Below, piece after piece: positions 8,667-17,878 of a stretch of 64,000 bases of DNA (position 1 is the first letter of the stretch; each line of letters starts with the position of its first letter). The DNA is from Verrucomicrobiaceae bacterium. GTDB taxonomy: Bacteria > Verrucomicrobiota > Verrucomicrobiia > Verrucomicrobiales > Verrucomicrobiaceae. Position numbers and translations under genes: made by a program. The DNA is taken from positions 1-64,000 of the forward strand of contig JAIYDW010000015.1 in the NCBI GenBank assembly GCA_027487315.1, in the 5' to 3' direction. The notes under the pieces were generated by a model. It was not told where the DNA came from. It was given only the letters and a program-made list of their open reading frames with translations, and made no database searches.

Positions 8667-11600
8667 CTACTTCGGCAGCATCCCAAAGTACTGCTCCTCC
8701 AATTGCTTCACCTTCACTTTCAGCGGCTCCAGCATCGGCGACAACTTCCCAAGCTCCGCCCGCACTTCCGCCATCGAAGCATCCAACGCAGGCACCTCTT
8801 TCGTCGCCGCAGCAATCACAGCCTCCGACTCCGCCCGACGCTTCTTCGTCTCTTCCAGTTGCTTCGTCGCCGCCGCCACCTCGGCCCCTTTCGCATCCAA
8901 AACCTTCTGCTCCCCGGCCAGCTTGTCCTGCGCCGCCTTCAACTCAGCCTCGACCGCAACCAACGCCTGCTTTAAAGGCGCCAGCGCTTCCTGCACAGGC
9001 TTAAGCTTTGCCCCAAACGCCTGTTCCAACACAGGCACCTGCGCCTGCTTTTCAATCAACGCCTTCCCTCGCGCTTCAATTTCTTGATTCAAACTGGCCA
9101 GTTGCCCGTTCAACGGCGCCACCGCTTTTTCACCGGCCCCAAGAGCAGCTCGCGCACCCTCTAGTTCCTTGCCCACACTCACCTGCGCTGCCTTCCCTTT
9201 CGCAATCTCGCCCGTCAAGCCTTGAACAGCCAACTTCGCCGCAGCCAGTGCCCCCTCCACCTCCCCTTTCACCTTGTTTGCCGCCGCAACCTTCTCGCTG
9301 GCAGTCTTTTCCAATGCTGCCGCCGCAGCCAACGCCTCAGGCGTCGCCTTGGCCGCAGTTGCATCCGCCACGGCTTTCTTAGCCGCCTCATGCACTCCCT
9401 TTTCAGCTGCGAGTGCCTCCACCACTTTTTTCAACTGCGCTTCGCCGTCGGCCACTGCCTGAGTTTTCCCTCCCATCGCTGCTTCCTGGTTCTTCAACGC
9501 TTCTTGCGCCGTCTTCATCGCCGCTTCCAACTGCGCCACTTTCGCTTTGGCATCCTCCACTCCCTTTTGAGGGCCCGCCACTTTCCCCGTCACTTCGATC
9601 ACTTTTTTCTTCAATTCTTCCAAACTCGTCGCCACATCACTCGCCGATTTTTTCGCCGCTCCCACATCCGCCTCACGCTGTTTCAGAATCGCCGCCACTT
9701 CACCATCCTTCACAGCCACTTCCTTCCGTTTGGCTTCCACCTTAGCCATCACCGTCTTCGACACTTCACGACTCGGCGCCATCGCCTGATCCTGAGCGGA
9801 ATGCTCGGCCTTCAGCTTCTGAAGGGTCGCCTCCTCCTGCGGAGCCGCCGCCGTGGCTGTAGCAAGAATCAGTTTCGACTCCTCTAAACGCTTCACCGCC
9901 GCCGCTCGCTTGGCTTCAATGTCCGTCACAGCATTCGTGTAGCCAGTCACTTCCCCATCCAACTTCGCCAGCTTCTCTTTCTCACTCAGCACTCCCACAT
10001 TGAACTGAGCCGCGCGCAGCGAGATGGGCAGTTTTTGATAAAATGCCACCATCGCCTGCTGTTGCTTCACCCCAGCCTCAGACGCTGCCAAAGCAGCCTT
10101 GGCATCAGCCACCACTTTATCAGCTGCTTCAATGGCTTTCGGCGCGTCTGCCAACGCCTTGCTCAAATCTCCCAGTTCCTTCTCCCTGGCCGGCTTCACC
10201 CCTTGCCCCGCCACCAACGCCTCCTGAGCCTTTTTGACCTCAGCGTCAAATCCTGCCAAATCCCCCGGCACTGTCGCCACACTCTTCTTCAAAGCATCCA
10301 CTCGTCCCTGTTGTTCGGCGATCTTTTTGTCCATCTCTGCCGCCTGAGCCTGCTGCTCAGGAGCCTTCAACGCTTCACGACCTTTCTTGACTTCCCCCAA
10401 AGCCACTTCCGCAGCCTTCAGTTGAGTCTCCGCTTCACCATGCTTTTTAATCACCTCAGCCTGCGCCGCGCGCTTCGCCTGCGCCTCCTGGATCGCCTTT
10501 TCCAACGCTGCAAGTTTGCCCGGCAGGTCCTTCAACTCCACCTCCACCTGCGCCTTTCTCGCCGTCCAATCCGCAGCCTGCTTTTTAGCTCCGGCAGCAG
10601 CAACCTCAGCCGCCTTCACCGCCTCAACGGCCTTCGCCACCTTCTGTTCCAAAGCGGGAAGAGCCGCCACCAATTCTGTCGCAGTCTTCTCCGCTTCAAC
10701 AATCCTCTGGGCAATCAATGGTGGGTTGGCCGTGTAGCTCCCCTTCGCCGCAAAATCAGGAATGTTCCACCCCAATACCTCACCGCGCCAATTGCCCGAT
10801 ACCAAGGCCTTGCTGTCATGCAAAGCCACTACCTTGGTAACGAGATCTCCCTGATTTTTGCCCTCGCCCAGCTTGTTTCCATTGATGTCCCACAACCGAA
10901 CCATTCCATTTTTACCCGCAGACGCCAACTTCCCATCCGGCGTGAATGCTATCGACAAAACACCTTCACCATGCGCTGCCCAAGTCTTGATCTGCTTGCC
11001 CTCGGTCATCTCCCAAACTGAGATGCTCCCATCCAGCGAGCAAGAAGCCAGCACATTCGAATCCGCCCTCCAAGCCATGTCCACACAGGCGGCCTTATGC
11101 TGACCTAGTTGGAAGAACTCTCCACCATTCGACGCCTCCCAAACCATCACGTTGCCGTTCCGATCCGCTGTCGCCAAAAGGATCCCATCCGGGCTAAACA
11201 CCGTGCTCAAGACCCACTCGGTATGCTTGCTTATCAAGTAAAGCTCCTCACCTGTCGCCGTGTCATAGCACTTCACCTTCTTCGACGGACTGCCAATCAC
11301 GATCATCTTCTGATCCGCGCTAATGTCCGCTGACATCACCGAGTCAAACTCCTTGCCCACCTCAGTCACGCGCCGGCCTGACTTCACATCCCAAACGACC
11401 GCATGACCAAACTTCCCACCACGCCCGCCACCCAAAATCAACAACGATCCATTGCGGCTAAACCGCAAGGACTGCGCATAGCCCTCCTCATAAGGCAGCA
11501 CTCCCGCTAGCACTTGCTTGTCCGTGTCATAAAGCAAAATCTGCTTCTGCCCTGCGATCGCCAACAACGGCCCCCACGGACTCGCCGCCATAGCCGTCAC

Positions 11601-12095
11601 CGCCGTCGTCCGCGCCGTCACCCGAACTGGCTCAAGCAGGACATGCTCGGGCATCGCCACCGGCCCCTCCGGCTTCCCACTCGACACAGCAACCGTCAAA
11701 TCCACCTTTGGCTTGTCGGACTTCCGCGCCAAACTGGACTTCGTTTCAAGCAATCCTCCGTTGATCCACTTCACCATCACCTCAATGTCCGCAGCACTCA
11801 ACGGTGTGCCTTCAGGTGGCATGAAGGGCTCCTCCTTTTTAGTCGTCGTCGTCCATAGCCGACTCCCTTCCGGATTTCCCGAATCCGCCACGATCCCCCC
11901 AGCTCCACCGGTCATCGTCCCTGCAAAAGTCGTCAGGTCCAAATCACCCTTCTTCTTGTCCGGGTTGTGACAGGAGAAACACTTGTTCTCCAGCATGGGT
12001 CTCACATGATCCTCATAAGTCACCTTCTCGTCCGCTCCATTGACGAGGCACAATGAACCTGAAAGTGTCAGTCCAAATAAAATCCGAATTTTCAT
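8667..12095 (-). CDS. Secreted heme c / WD40 / long coiled-coil protein
   Basis: 1142 residues with a signal peptide (MKIRILFGLTLSGSLCLVNG). A Planctomycete-type cytochrome c domain follows, with CFSCH at 39-43 and FMPPEG supplying a methionine. A WD40 propeller occupies about residues 160-460 (VFSPDGILLATADRNGNVMVW and similar blades). From about 480 to the end the chain is one very long Ala/Lys/Glu-rich coiled coil. It is the last gene of a three-gene minus-strand set with the heme c/DUF1549/DUF1553 and PPC proteins. It probably works outside the cytoplasm as an electron-transfer or scaffold subunit. The 640-residue coiled coil is unusual for this family. Confidence 0.88.
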   Translation of the reverse strand: MKIRILFGLTLSGSLCLVNGADEKVTYEDHVRPMLENKCFSCHNPDKKKGDLDLTTFAGTMTGGAGGIVADSGNPEGSRLWTTTTKKEEPFMPPEGTPLSAADIEVMVKWINGGLLETKSSLARKSDKPKVDLTVAVSSGKPEGPVAMPEHVLLEPVRVTARTTAVTAMAASPWGPLLAIAGQKQILLYDTDKQVLAGVLPYEEGYAQSLRFSRNGSLLILGGGRGGKFGHAVVWDVKSGRRVTEVGKEFDSVMSADISADQKMIVIGSPSKKVKCYDTATGEELYLISKHTEWVLSTVFSPDGILLATADRNGNVMVWEASNGGEFFQLGQHKAACVDMAWRADSNVLASCSLDGSISVWEMTEGKQIKTWAAHGEGVLSIAFTPDGKLASAGKNGMVRLWDINGNKLGEGKNQGDLVTKVVALHDSKALVSGNWRGEVLGWNIPDFAAKGSYTANPPLIAQRIVEAEKTATELVAALPALEQKVAKAVEAVKAAEVAAAGAKKQAADWTARKAQVEVELKDLPGKLAALEKAIQEAQAKRAAQAEVIKKHGEAETQLKAAEVALGEVKKGREALKAPEQQAQAAEMDKKIAEQQGRVDALKKSVATVPGDLAGFDAEVKKAQEALVAGQGVKPAREKELGDLSKALADAPKAIEAADKVVADAKAALAASEAGVKQQQAMVAFYQKLPISLRAAQFNVGVLSEKEKLAKLDGEVTGYTNAVTDIEAKRAAAVKRLEESKLILATATAAAPQEEATLQKLKAEHSAQDQAMAPSREVSKTVMAKVEAKRKEVAVKDGEVAAILKQREADVGAAKKSASDVATSLEELKKKVIEVTGKVAGPQKGVEDAKAKVAQLEAAMKTAQEALKNQEAAMGGKTQAVADGEAQLKKVVEALAAEKGVHEAAKKAVADATAAKATPEALAAAAALEKTASEKVAAANKVKGEVEGALAAAKLAVQGLTGEIAKGKAAQVSVGKELEGARAALGAGEKAVAPLNGQLASLNQEIEARGKALIEKQAQVPVLEQAFGAKLKPVQEALAPLKQALVAVEAELKAAQDKLAGEQKVLDAKGAEVAAATKQLEETKKRRAESEAVIAAATKEVPALDASMAEVRAELGKLSPMLEPLKVKVKQLEEQYFGMLPK

Positions 12096-12183
12096 AAATG
12101 AATGGAAAGTTAAAGCTCACGCTGGCTGTCGAGTCCCAGCACACCCAGTTTTCCTAAAGCGACATTCCGCAGTCAGTCTCAGC

Positions 12184-15078
12184 TTAGTGGGTGAAGTAAA
12201 ATTCCTTCGAGTTCAGCAAAGCCCAGAAGAGATCCTCAAGCACTGCCTGCCGACTCTCAGGCGCGTCCGCCACCGCCTGTTGAATGGCCGCCCACTCTTT
12301 CTCAATGGGCGGACGCCCAAACACTCTCAAAAACAAGTCATCCGCGATCTCGCGATCCGTCTTCTTCTCAGAGACTAGACGCGCCACAATCTTCCCACTC
12401 TTGATTCGATCATGCACCGCATCACCATTCATCAAGTGCAGCGCTTGGGATAACGTCGGCTCCATCTTCACTTCGCAAGAACAAACCGATTCCCGCTTCG
12501 CCCGTCCGAACGTCGTCAGGAAGTAAGTCGAAACCGCTCCGTCCGCGATCTGAACCGCCCGGGCACCCAATGGCAGCCCTTGAAACTTGTTCGGTGTCTC
12601 AGTGATTTGCGAGATCCCATCCAACAGCACCTCCGACCGAACCCTCCGCACCTGCGCACGAGAAAAGTTTCTCTTATCCAGAGCATTCGTCTCATTCACC
12701 TGCGAACTCCGCTGATAAGTCATCGATCCACAAATGTCTTTCACCATGCGGCGCATGTCGAACTTGTAGTCGGTTAGGCTCTTCGCCAAGGCAGACAGCA
12801 ATTCAGGATTCGACGGCGGATTCGAAACTCTCACATCATCGACCGGCTCAACAATCCCCGCGCCAAAGAAATGTGCCCACATGATGTTGGCAATGTTACG
12901 CGCAAAGTAGGGATTCTCCGGCGACGCGATCCAATGCGCCAAAACCTTCCTCCGGTCTTCCCCCGGCTTGAGCTCAGGCGATGCGCCCCCCAGGAATTTC
13001 GGCTTCATTACCGCCTGCGTCAGGAAGTGCTTCGACTCGCCACTCTTGTTGTTATAAATGATCACCTCTTGCGGATCATCGGTGTTCTTGCGGCCAACCT
13101 GAGAGAAGAACGCCTTGAACCCATAGTAATCATCCATCGTCCACCGATCAAAAGGATGGTTATGGCACTGCGCGCACTGGATCCGCATCCCCATAAAAAC
13201 CTGCGCAACGTTTTCAGTCAACTTCAGTTGATCCAGCTCCGTCTGGTAAAAGTTGACCGCAGGACTCGAAACCGTGCCACCCGAAGCAGACAGCAACTCA
13301 ATCACGATCTCGTTCAAAGGAATGTTCTTCGCGATTCGCTCCGAAAGCCAATTGTAATAAAGCAGCGCGTTCTTGTAAAACGGCGGCTGGTTGTTGTTGC
13401 CAGCAATCCCTGAACGAATCTGCAACAACTCAGCCCACTTCATCACCCACACTTCAGTAAACTCTTTCCGCTGAGTCAGTTCATCAATCAAAACCTCCCT
13501 TTTCTTGGGGTTGGGATCCGCCAAAAACTTGCGCACATCTTCCGGTTTCGGGTACACCCCCGCCACATCAATGAACGCCCGCCGGACATACACTTCATCA
13601 GAGCAGATTTCACTCGGCACAATCCGCAGCTTGTGCAGATTCTCGTTCACCAGCGTATCAATGTAATTCGCTTCCGCCAGCTTCGGCCTCTCATACTGGA
13701 TCTTGTCAGGAATGACAATCACCTGCGCCGTTGTGCTGTAAACATCAAACCGGGCCAGCGCAAAAGCCGCCCCCCGATCACCCGACTGAATCTTGCCATT
13801 CTTATCAATGGATGCAACCGGATCATTGTTCGACATGTACAACGCTAGCGATGTCACATCACGATCAGTGCCATCCGAATAGGAAGCCCGCACTGTCATC
13901 TGCTGCCTGCTACCCGCACCTTCCAGCACCATCTGCTTCGGAAAGACCTCAATCCCGGTCACCTTCGCCACTTCAGGTTTGTCGTTTGGCGCCCCTTTAT
14001 TGATCCACTCCAAAAGCGTCCGATAATACTCGCTCTTGTCATCAAAACACTGGTTCCCCGAATGTGGAACGGCTCCGATAGCCTTCTCAATAATTGTGCT
14101 CTCTTCAGGTATCGCCAGATTAATCCGTCGCCCCGGCATCTCCCGTGTCACCCGTTCGTAATCGCCCGCCGGATCCATGCCGAACAAGGAAAGCCTGAAA
14201 CCATCCTTACCCCGTGCAGCGCCGTGACAACCACCCGAGTTGCATGTTCCACGCATGAACACCGGCATCACATCCAACCGCCAGGAAATCTCCCGATCCT
14301 GGTGCCCCTGAACCACTTCCACCACCGCCTTCACCGTCTGACCTCCCAGCGTTGCAATCAATTCCGTCTGCCCCGCTTCCGCATTCGGCTTGATCACATC
14401 CCGCTCAAGAGACACCAACTTGGGATCAGCCAACTTCAGCTGGCTAAAGGCCGTCACATCCTGTGTCGTCGCATCTTTGAAGGTAGCCATCACAACCACC
14501 TGATGATGATCACGCTTGGTTTCCAACCGATAACGGGAGGGAAGGATTTCAACCCGCTCCAACTGCGGCATCTTCTTCTCAAGAGCGACATAAGCCTTCA
14601 ATTCCTCAGGAGACCGATGCCGTAAGGTGAGCCCCGCAGGCCATGTCGCACCCTCTTGAACCCACTGTTTCAGCACCCGAATCTGATCCGCCGTTAAAGG
14701 CGCACCACTCTTCTTCGGCGGCATGACATCATCATGGTCCGCTGGCAAAACCACGCGCTTCACAATCTCACTGGCATCCGGTTGCCCCACCACAAGACCG
14801 GCACCATTGTCGCCTCCTTTCAGCAGGGATTCCGCCGTATGCATCAGCAAATCCCCTTTAACCTTTTCTGGGTTATGGCACTCCAAGCACTTGGACTCCA
14901 ACAAAGGCTGGATATCGCGCTCAAAGTTGATTGCTACCTTGGTGGCTGGAACTGGAGCAACAGCCGCAGGAGCCGCCGTTGCCACAGGTTTCACGGCTTC
15001 ACCTTCTGCGGCGAAGCACGCAAATCCAATTCCGCTCAGGGCAGACACAAACAGAAGACGTAAACTCATTCGATACAT
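12184..15078 (-). CDS. Secreted multi-heme DUF1549/DUF1553 protein with Ig-like domain
   Basis: 964 residues. After a signal peptide comes a cytochrome c domain with CLECH at 64-68 and VMPP at 118-121. An expanded CX4CH site (C279, C284, H285) follows. A BIG2-like domain spans about 372-456, DUF1549 about 470-660 with a further CAQCH at 635-639, and DUF1553 about 705-935. This set defines a large Planctomycete/Verrucomicrobia family often encoded beside sulfatases and polysaccharide genes; its reaction is not established. It sits between the PPC and WD40 genes, and the three are probably one operon. Confidence 0.92.
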   Translation of the reverse strand: MYRMSLRLLFVSALSGIGFACFAAEGEAVKPVATAAPAAVAPVPATKVAINFERDIQPLLESKCLECHNPEKVKGDLLMHTAESLLKGGDNGAGLVVGQPDASEIVKRVVLPADHDDVMPPKKSGAPLTADQIRVLKQWVQEGATWPAGLTLRHRSPEELKAYVALEKKMPQLERVEILPSRYRLETKRDHHQVVVMATFKDATTQDVTAFSQLKLADPKLVSLERDVIKPNAEAGQTELIATLGGQTVKAVVEVVQGHQDREISWRLDVMPVFMRGTCNSGGCHGAARGKDGFRLSLFGMDPAGDYERVTREMPGRRINLAIPEESTIIEKAIGAVPHSGNQCFDDKSEYYRTLLEWINKGAPNDKPEVAKVTGIEVFPKQMVLEGAGSRQQMTVRASYSDGTDRDVTSLALYMSNNDPVASIDKNGKIQSGDRGAAFALARFDVYSTTAQVIVIPDKIQYERPKLAEANYIDTLVNENLHKLRIVPSEICSDEVYVRRAFIDVAGVYPKPEDVRKFLADPNPKKREVLIDELTQRKEFTEVWVMKWAELLQIRSGIAGNNNQPPFYKNALLYYNWLSERIAKNIPLNEIVIELLSASGGTVSSPAVNFYQTELDQLKLTENVAQVFMGMRIQCAQCHNHPFDRWTMDDYYGFKAFFSQVGRKNTDDPQEVIIYNNKSGESKHFLTQAVMKPKFLGGASPELKPGEDRRKVLAHWIASPENPYFARNIANIMWAHFFGAGIVEPVDDVRVSNPPSNPELLSALAKSLTDYKFDMRRMVKDICGSMTYQRSSQVNETNALDKRNFSRAQVRRVRSEVLLDGISQITETPNKFQGLPLGARAVQIADGAVSTYFLTTFGRAKRESVCSCEVKMEPTLSQALHLMNGDAVHDRIKSGKIVARLVSEKKTDREIADDLFLRVFGRPPIEKEWAAIQQAVADAPESRQAVLEDLFWALLNSKEFYFTH

Positions 15079-15137
15079 AGAGGGGTAAGAAACCTACGCC
15101 TGTCAGACCGATATTTTTCAGTTCTGTAACAACTTGC

Positions 15138-17600
15138 TCATTTTGCCGCCGCCGCTTCCTGCCGAAGCTGCTCAAGGCGTGACAGCACCTTGGGAGCGGC
15201 TGGCGCAGCTTCCTTCGGTTTGGCGGCCGCGATCTTTTCTGGCGCGGCTGGTGCCGCCTTCCTCACCGCATCGATTCGCAAAATCGATCCCACTGCAATT
15301 CGATGCGTCGTCGTTGTCGAACCATTCACAGGAATCTCCACACTCACAAAAAGGTTAGCCTGCTTGCCAACGGGCGACTTAGCCGTCGTCTTCACCTGGA
15401 AGGTCACCTCTTTGCTGTCCTTGGTGATCTTGTTCGCCTCGATCACGATTGTGTCAGGTACCCCCACTACTTGAGCCACCGCCTCACCCTCAAAGGGTTT
15501 CAGTGTCTCCAGCTTTGCCACCATCGTCGTCTCTTTGCCTTGCTCAACCACCGCGAGCGACATGGCCGGCGCCGTCACGTAGGCAGGTGCCGTTTCAACT
15601 TCATGGAATGGCGATGCGTTGTACACCCTGCCTTTTCCAGTGTCCGCCTCGCCCATCACCGTGAATTTCCACTTGCCCGCTGGCACATCTTTTTTCGCAT
15701 CTAACACAAAGACCGCTTCATTGGCGTCTGCAGGAATCGTCACCTCACCCAGTGAACTGACACCACTAGGTTTCCAAATCATAAACAACCGTATGGCTGC
15801 GTTAAAGCCCTCCTTGCGCTTGGCCACTACCTTCAGATTCATCACCCCGCCCGCAACGAGCGGCACCGGTGGCGTCTGGATTTCCAAAGAAAATGGCACC
15901 TCCTCCACCACCGCCACCGGCAGTTTGTCGTGGGTCTCTGTCAGATAGATCACGTTGCCTTCCCTGACCACATCGAACGGCTGCCTCAGCCTCCCCACCA
16001 CATTTTGAGCAGGATCCACCGACTTCAAAGTCAATGGCACAGTCGCGCTCCCAATAGCCGCGTCAGCTGTGCATTCAAACAGCAGCGGAATGCTCGTGTA
16101 ATCTTTCGGCAAATTGTCCGTGAGCAACTTCATTCCCGCCGGAAGCCCAGGCGCCTCAAAGGTGAAATCCCCCGATACCCCGGCACGCGTCACATTCACT
16201 AGCGTGGCATATCTCCCACCCTTCGGCACAGCGATGAATTGCCGATAGTGCGTGTCGTTAATCGTGAATTGTGGTGACGAGACATACAGCTCTTTCGGCG
16301 CCGTGCCCAATTCCACTCGATACACAAAATTGGCCCCACCCCGCTCCAAGTGGTCCGCGACCCGCACGTAGTAATCCCCATCCTCTGGGATATCGACACT
16401 GAACCGACTGTCCAGCCGCCGAGTTCCGCCCCCATCATCATTCCCTGTGATATTGCCCCCCTTGGCATTCTGCACATTCACCACCATATCTAGAGGGGAT
16501 CCAAGCGCCTGACCAAATCCCTGCACCAAAAGTTTTTGCCCCTTTTTGAGCGTCAGCTTAAAGAAGTCTACATCACCAGCTTTCTCAATGATCCCATTCA
16601 GTGCAGCCCTTTCACCCGGATTCACCGTGGTCGCTTGCGCCAAGGCATCATTAGGTTCGGTCTCCAAAGAGTTCTCCACATCCACCACTCGGAAGAGATT
16701 GCCTGACACAGCTGCTTCCTGGCTGGTGGCAAACAGCATGTGAAATTCGGGCGCATCTGCCGGAATCACCGATTCCTCCTCAAATGACGATCCATCTTTC
16801 TCAATAAACCTCACCTTCGTTTTCTGCCCAGGCCTACCCCCTGCAGGATAGACCACCTCCGGGCGGCGATACCCCCCCACATGCAACCGGTAAAATGCCG
16901 CCCCATTGCCTCGATAGGAGGAATCCCTCATCATGATAAAATACTCCCCATCCTCATCCACCGTCCACGAACAGTAGCCATCTTGCCGATGCAGAATCGT
17001 GTCGTCTGACGAAACCTTCTCAAATCGATCTTTGTCCAAAATGGCAACGTAGGGATCAAAAGTCCCATACCCCAACCGCAGACCCTCAGCCTCAAGCGTG
17101 AGCCGCTGCCCCTTTTTGGCGGTCACCTTGAAGTAATCGACATCCTCGCTTTGAATCACTCCCTCCAGCGTCTGATTGATCGTAATCGGCTGAGCAAGAG
17201 AGAGATCGTTGTTCGGTTCCACCTCATCCCGATTGGGGTAATTCCCCACAAAGAACTGACGCCCATGAGAAATCCCGCTCTTGGTCACCACTCGCACCAA
17301 GTGGTTCCCTGTGCGCGCCTCCGGAGCCACCACCACGGTACACTCCACCGCCTTCTCCTCCACCTTGTCCACGCTCTTCACCGTGAATCCAGTTGACAAA
17401 AACATCAGCGTCTGAAAATCCGCCAACTTGTCACCCGTGACTTTGATCTTCACCTCAGATCCTCGCTGCGCCCCCCGGGGTGCTGTCGCACTCAACACAG
17501 GATACCCCGCAAATCCAGCATACTCCAAAACGGTTAATGCCAGCAAGGTCACCACTCCACCAAGACGGCGGACGGTAGAATACGAAAAATTTTTGTTCAT
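15138..17600 (-). CDS. Secreted PPC-domain protein, partner of the cytochrome cluster
   Basis: 820 residues from the ATG at 17600, chosen because it begins a signal-like N-terminus (MNKNFSYSTVRRLGGVVTLL). Two pre-peptidase C-terminal (PPC) beta domains are visible, opening with EVEPNNDLSLAQPI and LETEPNDALAQATT. Further beta-rich domains follow, and the tail is rich in Ala, Pro and Lys. PPC domains are binding modules of secreted proteins. In related phyla such genes commonly precede DUF1549/DUF1553 genes, as here, where the stop is 59 bases before the next start. No catalytic domain is recognised. Confidence 0.88.
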   Translation of the reverse strand: MNKNFSYSTVRRLGGVVTLLALTVLEYAGFAGYPVLSATAPRGAQRGSEVKIKVTGDKLADFQTLMFLSTGFTVKSVDKVEEKAVECTVVVAPEARTGNHLVRVVTKSGISHGRQFFVGNYPNRDEVEPNNDLSLAQPITINQTLEGVIQSEDVDYFKVTAKKGQRLTLEAEGLRLGYGTFDPYVAILDKDRFEKVSSDDTILHRQDGYCSWTVDEDGEYFIMMRDSSYRGNGAAFYRLHVGGYRRPEVVYPAGGRPGQKTKVRFIEKDGSSFEEESVIPADAPEFHMLFATSQEAAVSGNLFRVVDVENSLETEPNDALAQATTVNPGERAALNGIIEKAGDVDFFKLTLKKGQKLLVQGFGQALGSPLDMVVNVQNAKGGNITGNDDGGGTRRLDSRFSVDIPEDGDYYVRVADHLERGGANFVYRVELGTAPKELYVSSPQFTINDTHYRQFIAVPKGGRYATLVNVTRAGVSGDFTFEAPGLPAGMKLLTDNLPKDYTSIPLLFECTADAAIGSATVPLTLKSVDPAQNVVGRLRQPFDVVREGNVIYLTETHDKLPVAVVEEVPFSLEIQTPPVPLVAGGVMNLKVVAKRKEGFNAAIRLFMIWKPSGVSSLGEVTIPADANEAVFVLDAKKDVPAGKWKFTVMGEADTGKGRVYNASPFHEVETAPAYVTAPAMSLAVVEQGKETTMVAKLETLKPFEGEAVAQVVGVPDTIVIEANKITKDSKEVTFQVKTTAKSPVGKQANLFVSVEIPVNGSTTTTHRIAVGSILRIDAVRKAAPAAPEKIAAAKPKEAAPAAPKVLSRLEQLRQEAAAAK

Positions 17601-17789
17601 AGAAACGAGGGTCAGGCTTGGAATCGCCGTCGACTGACGGTCCACGATTCAGGCCACTCCCATCGATACGCCACTCACTCCCCTCGTCTTTCAGATCCCC
17701 TGCTATCGACTCTAGACCGATTCTCGAAACGATTGTCCTTTTGATCCGGCGATCGCAGCGGCCTCAATGGCAAGGAAGTCACGCAGCCT

Positions 17790-17806
17790 GCTATTGAATC
17801 AATAGC
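17790..17806. repeat. 17-bp perfect palindrome
   Basis: GCTATTGAATCAATAGC, two 8-base arms around one central base. It lies in the 278-base gap between the end of the Wzc-like gene and the start of the PPC gene, both on the minus strand. It could be an operator for the cytochrome cluster. No T-run follows it on the minus strand, so it is a poor intrinsic terminator. No similar copy was noticed elsewhere in the window. Confidence 0.55.
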
Positions 17807-17878
17807 TGGCAATCGGCCGGCGCCGCCAATGAGCCCGCTCCGCCGCTGGGCAAGGTGACAATCATTTCGAGAACTGGT

